DNA from: Bacteroidales bacterium
Lineage (GTDB): Bacteria; Bacteroidota; Bacteroidia; Bacteroidales; P3
Assembly: GCA_017551765.1 (NCBI GenBank)
Contig: JAFZKV010000050.1
Coordinates: 1-37,244 of the forward strand
DNA: 37,244 nt
Direction: 5' to 3'
The notes beneath the pieces were generated by a model that was given only the letters and a program-made list of their open reading frames with translations, had not been told where the DNA came from and searched no databases. Shown here one piece after another: positions 34,402-37,244 of the stretch (positions within the stretch are counted from its first letter, which is position 1; the number at the start of each line of letters is the position of its first letter). The translations under genes were made by a program, and so were the position numbers.

Positions 34402-34436
34402 GTGGTCACCGCACAACTCACAGGCTGTGCTACCAC
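34402..34436 (-). promoter_or_regulatory. Two-part stem between rplK and rplA
   Basis: GTGGT (34402-34406) pairs with ACCAC (34432-34436), and GCACA (34411-34415) pairs with TGTGC (34426-34430), leaving an asymmetric internal loop (4 nt versus 1 nt). Asymmetric loops of this kind occur in L1 binding sites, but the match is by shape only. Confidence 0.4.
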
Positions 34437-34450
34437 TGTTTCTAATTCTT

Positions 34451-34894
34451 TTACTTTTTCAGGGGATTTTCACCCGTAACGGTGATACCCATGCTGCGGG
34501 CAGTACCGGCCACCATGCTCATAGCGCTCTCCACCGTGAAGCAGTTGAGGTCAGGCATTTTGGCTTCGGCAATCTGGCGCACCTGCTCCCAAGTGACCGA
34601 GGCGACCTTGACACGGTTGGGTTCACCTGAACCCTTCTGTGCCTTGGACATCTCTTTCAATTGGACAGCGACAGGAGGAGTTTTCAGTACAAAGTCAAAG
34701 GACTTGTCCGTGTACACAGTGATGATGACAGGCACAACCTTGCCGGCCTGGTCCTGTGTACGGGCATTGAACTGCTTGCAGAACTCCATGATGTTCACAC
34801 CCTTCGCACCGAGTGCCGGTCCGACGGGAGGAGCGGGGTTGGCAGCAGCGCCCTTGATTTGCAATTTAATCAATCCTGCAACTTCTTTTGCCAT
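34451..34894 (-). CDS. rplK: Ribosomal protein L11
   Basis: The 147-residue product has [20 protein letters not shown] at residues 7-26, the proline-rich linker, and the C-terminal rRNA-binding block ([14 protein letters not shown]). L11 binds the GTPase-associated region of 23S rRNA. It lies 32 bp after nusG in the universal nusG-rplK-rplA order. Confidence 0.98.
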   Translation of the reverse strand: MAKEVAGLIKLQIKGAAANPAPPVGPALGAKGVNIMEFCKQFNARTQDQAGKVVPVIITVYTDKSFDFVLKTPPVAVQLKEMSKAQKGSGEPNRVKVASVTWEQVRQIAEAKMPDLNCFTVESAMSMVAGTARSMGITVTGENPLKK

Positions 34895-34926
34895 TGAATT
34901 AAATTTTAAATAGGTTAGATAATCGG

Positions 34927-35472
34927 TTACTGCTCTTTCTCGACCTGCGAGTAGTTAAGCTCAAGCGGGGTGCGTCGACCGAAGATCTTGACCGTAACTT
35001 TCAATTTCTTCTTTTCGTCGTTCACCTCTTCGACAATGCCCGAGAAGCTGTTGAACGGGCCGTCGATGACCTTAACCGATTCGCCTACAATGAAACGGTC
35101 CATTGCATCAACGCCATCCACCTGTTCATCCATCTTGCCGAGGATGCGGTTGATTTCAGCCTGACGCATGGGGATAGGCTTTCCTTCGCGTTCACGGAGG
35201 AAGTCCAGCACATTGGGAATGTTCTGGATGACGGGAATGATTTCGTCGCGCAGGTCAGCCTCGATGATGACATATCCGGGGAAGTAATTGCGGTCTTTGA
35301 CGACCTTCTTACCATTGCGGATAGACACCACCTGCTCAGTGGGAATCAAAACCGTGGGCACATCGTTGCTCCAGCCGCGTTTGGCCATTTCGCTTTCGAT
35401 GTACTCTTTGGCTTTCTTCTCCTTGCCACTGATTGCCCTGACGACATACCACTTTTTCTCCTGCTGTTCCAT
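34927..35472 (-). CDS. nusG: Transcription elongation/antitermination factor NusG
   Basis: The 181-residue product has the NGN domain (about residues 1-110: [33 protein letters not shown]) and a KOW domain (about 125-175: [34 protein letters not shown]). It binds the polymerase clamp and couples transcription to translation or Rho. A 117-bp gap without a gene separates it from secE; weak short inverted repeats are present there, and no convincing promoter. Confidence 0.97.
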   Translation of the reverse strand: MEQQEKKWYVVRAISGKEKKAKEYIESEMAKRGWSNDVPTVLIPTEQVVSIRNGKKVVKDRNYFPGYVIIEADLRDEIIPVIQNIPNVLDFLREREGKPIPMRQAEINRILGKMDEQVDGVDAMDRFIVGESVKVIDGPFNSFSGIVEEVNDEKKKLKVTVKIFGRRTPLELNYSQVEKEQ

Positions 35473-35589
35473 TGTTTCTGGTTAAAAAGGACAGTGAAAA
35501 TATACTCTTTTCCGATACGTTGGGATCAAGCGCGGGAGCCTCAAAAAGATTTGGGAAGCAAGACTCCTTGTTGCTGTGATGTCACAGGC

Positions 35590-35805
35590 TTATCCAAATA
35601 TCTGATAGAAGTATCCAAGCAATCCCTTCCAGCCCCAACCCTGGACGCCGAAGACGACATCCATGACGAAGACCACGAGGGCGATAACGATAGCTGCCAC
35701 AGCCACCACGATGGCGCTGCTCTGCAACTCTTTGAACGTGGGCCACGACACTTTGTGCACCAACTCGTCGTAGCTCGACTTCACATATTCACCAAACTTT
35801 GACAT
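35590..35805 (-). CDS. secE: SecE, Sec translocase subunit
   Basis: The 71-residue product is the short, single-helix type of SecE: an amphipathic N-terminal part (YVKSSYDELVHKVSWPTFKE) with the conserved WPT motif, then one membrane helix (about residues 30-50). It stabilises SecY in the protein-conducting channel. It lies between tRNA-Trp and nusG, the usual bacterial place. Confidence 0.97.
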   Translation of the reverse strand: MSKFGEYVKSSYDELVHKVSWPTFKELQSSAIVVAVAAIVIALVVFVMDVVFGVQGWGWKGLLGYFYQIFG

Positions 35806-35832
35806 TTTTTAAACTAGTTTCTTTTTTCTTGG

Positions 35833-35903
35833 CAGGGGCAGAGAGAATCGAACTCCCAACCACGGTTTTGGAGACCGCCATTATACCATTTAACTATGCC
35901 CCT
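35833..35903 (-). tRNA. trnW: tRNA-Trp (CCA anticodon)
   Basis: A 71-nt cloverleaf on the minus strand: the acceptor stem AGGGGCA pairs with TGCCCCT, with discriminator G. The anticodon loop is CTCCAAA with CCA at positions 34-36, and the T-arm has GTTCGAT. CCA is not encoded. It lies between tuf and secE, as in many bacteria. Confidence 0.97.
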
Positions 35904-35905
35904 GT

Positions 35906-35931
35906 ATGGAGCCGTGCGCGCACGGCTCCAT
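35906..35931. repeat. 26-nt perfect palindrome between tuf and tRNA-Trp
   Basis: ATGGAGCCGTGCG is followed directly by its reverse complement. It ends 2 bp before the 5' end of tRNA-Trp and starts 14 bp after the tuf stop. No U-tract follows on the minus strand, so it is more likely an RNase processing or transcript-stability element than a terminator. Confidence 0.85.
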
Positions 35932-35944
35932 GAGTGTTGCTTTC

Positions 35945-37147
35945 TTAGTCGAGGATCTTCGTGACCTGACCCGAACCGACCGTGCGGCCACCCTCGCGGA
36001 TAGCGAAGCGGAGGTTCTCATTCAGGGCGATGTCGGCAATCAGCTCCACAGTGATCGTCAGGTTGTCGCCAGGCATGACCATCTCGCGGCCCTCGGGGAG
36101 CATGATGGTACCGGTGACGTCAGTCGTACGGAAGTAGAACTGAGGACGATAGTTGTTGTGGAACGGAGTGTGACGGCCGCCTTCCTCTTTCTTCAGGATA
36201 TAGACGGCTGCCTCGAATTTGTGGTGAGGTTTCACCGAGCCGGGCTTGGCGATAACCATACCACGACGGATCTCGTTCTTGTCGATACCGCGGAGCAGCA
36301 GACCCACGTTGTCGCCAGCTTCACCCTCGTCGAGGATCTTGCGGAACATCTCAACGCCGGTGACGACGCTCTTCAGTTTCTCAGCACCCATACCGATGAT
36401 GTCGACGGGGTCGCTGGTGTGGATGACGCCGGTCTCGATACGGCCGGTGGCGACGGTGCCGCGACCGGTGATGGAGAACACGTCCTCGATGGGCATCAGG
36501 AAGTCTTTATCTTTCTGACGCACGGGCTCGGGAATCCACTCGTCAACAGCATCCATCAGCTGGTTGACGGCGGTGACACCCATACCGTTGGGGTCTTCAC
36601 CGTTCAGGGCGGCGAGGGCGGAGCCACGGATGATGGGGATGTTGTCACCATCGAAGTCATAGGAGCTCAGGAGCTCGCGGACTTCCATCTCGACGAGGTC
36701 GAGCAGCTCGGGATCGTCAACAAGGTCGCACTTGTTCAGGAACACAACGAGCTGGGGCACACCAACTTGACGGGCAAGCAGGATGTGCTCACGGGTCTGG
36801 GGCATGGGACCGTCGGTAGCGGCGACGACGAGGATAGCACCGTCCATCTGGGCAGCACCGGTAACCATGTTCTTCACATAGTCGGCGTGACCCGGGCAGT
36901 CGACGTGAGCATAGTGACGCTTGGCGGTCTGATACTCAACGTGAGCGGTGTTGATGGTGATACCGCGCTCCTTCTCTTCGGGAGCCGAGTCGATGGAGTC
37001 GAAGGACTTAATCTCAGCGAGAGTGGGGTCCTTCTCGGCCAGCACCTTGGTGATGGCGGCGGTCAGAGTGGTCTTACCGTGGTCAACATGGCCGATAGTG
37101 CCAATGTTTACATGGGGTTTATCCCTTTTGAATGTTTCTTTTGCCAT
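35945..37147 (-). CDS. tuf: Elongation factor Tu
   Basis: The 400-residue product has G1 (GHVDHGKT, residues 19-26), the switch-I region [17 protein letters not shown] (G3), NKCD (G4) and the C-terminal domain ending SGQVTKILD. It delivers aminoacyl-tRNA to the ribosome as a GTPase. It begins just after a possible promoter or tRNA terminator and is followed by tRNA-Trp and secE. Confidence 0.99.
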   Translation of the reverse strand: MAKETFKRDKPHVNIGTIGHVDHGKTTLTAAITKVLAEKDPTLAEIKSFDSIDSAPEEKERGITINTAHVEYQTAKRHYAHVDCPGHADYVKNMVTGAAQMDGAILVVAATDGPMPQTREHILLARQVGVPQLVVFLNKCDLVDDPELLDLVEMEVRELLSSYDFDGDNIPIIRGSALAALNGEDPNGMGVTAVNQLMDAVDEWIPEPVRQKDKDFLMPIEDVFSITGRGTVATGRIETGVIHTSDPVDIIGMGAEKLKSVVTGVEMFRKILDEGEAGDNVGLLLRGIDKNEIRRGMVIAKPGSVKPHHKFEAAVYILKKEEGGRHTPFHNNYRPQFYFRTTDVTGTIMLPEGREMVMPGDNLTITVELIADIALNENLRFAIREGGRTVGSGQVTKILD

Positions 37148-37169
37148 AATATTATGCGTAAAGTTGTTA

Positions 37170-37194
37170 CAAAAATAAACCGGATTTCTCCGGT
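37170..37194 (-). promoter_or_regulatory. Hairpin with T-rich tail that also contains a -7 box, upstream of tuf
   Basis: On the minus strand a 6-bp stem (ACCGGA/TCCGGT, 37179-37194) is followed by TTTATTTTTG. The last eight bases, TATTTTTG (37177 to 37170), match TAnnTTTG exactly. The same DNA could end the tRNA transcript and start tuf. No -33 box is clear. Confidence 0.5.
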
Positions 37195-37196
37195 GC

Positions 37197-37244
37197 TGGA
37201 GCCGATGATGGGCTTTGAACTCATGACCTCATCCTTACCAAGGA
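37197..37244 (-). tRNA. tRNA-Thr (GGT anticodon), 3' part only
   Basis: The window edge removes the 5' half. Visible on the minus strand are the anticodon loop with GGT, the T-arm with TTCAAAG, the acceptor 3' strand CATCGGC, and an encoded TCCA end (37197-37200). The T-stem ATGAG/CCCAT has one A-C mismatch. A tRNA just before tuf is normal in Bacteroidota. Confidence 0.85.

Noticed and set aside
35845-35895. Candidate attachment site in tRNA-Trp
   Set aside because: No integrase, no second copy of the tRNA end in the window, and the gene order across it is the ancestral one.

Overview
The window comes from a chromosome of the order Bacteroidales (phylum Bacteroidota). The evidence is a C10 protease with a type IX secretion (T9SS) sorting domain, Bacteroidota-only envelope families (DUF4837, DUF6089, paired OmpH/Skp), TAnnTTTG-type -7 promoter boxes, and the order tuf-trnW-secE-nusG-rplKAJL-rpoBC. 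A T9SS cargo argues against a typical gut Bacteroides and for a Prevotella-, Porphyromonas- or Paludibacter-like lineage. The genus cannot be fixed from this sequence.

Layout. (1) 24-6897, plus strand: the end of an exopolysaccharide locus, with a DUF354 glycosyltransferase-like protein, a polysaccharide-deacetylase-like protein, a Wza-type export lipoprotein, a Wzc-type tyrosine autokinase and an OmpA-family protein. A strong hairpin terminator at 6913-6948 follows. (2) 14555 down to 6965, minus strand: an envelope-biogenesis operon, read as NAD-dependent epimerase, DUF4837 lipoprotein, DUF6089 barrel, uppS, bamA, and two skp/ompH genes. (3) 14556-15422: an 867-bp divergent intergenic region packed with repeats. 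(4) 15423-20509, plus strand: a small sigma factor with overlapping downstream membrane-protein genes, a lipoprotein, a fibre-like secreted protein, an AT-rich possible lipoprotein and a C10 cysteine protease. (5) 20817-24173, plus strand: a lipoprotein and two overlapping outer-membrane barrel-like genes. (6) 37244 down to 24177, minus strand: tRNA-Thr (cut by the window edge), tuf, tRNA-Trp, secE, nusG, rplK, rplA, rplJ, rplL, rpoB, rpoC.

The strongest unexplained signal is not a gene but a set of short repeats with unit lengths of 7, 8 and 11 nt. Seven- and eight-nt units are not multiples of three, so such an array cycles through all reading frames and encodes the same cyclic peptide in each frame. 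They lie between genes and also inside them. An 8-nt array sits in frame inside the deacetylase-like gene. A TTTTTCA-type 7-nt array encodes the hydrophobic core of two signal peptides. The opposite orientation of the same array supplies stop codons and start-like MKNEK ends at gene junctions. A CACCGAC 7-nt array occurs both in the intergenic region and in the linker of the C10 protease. Two large palindromes built from 11-nt units (2012-2059 and 14710-14812) share a downstream motif and look like copies of one dispersed element. Several arrays could act as phase-variation switches for surface functions. This is inferred from one sequence and needs read-level or strain-level data.
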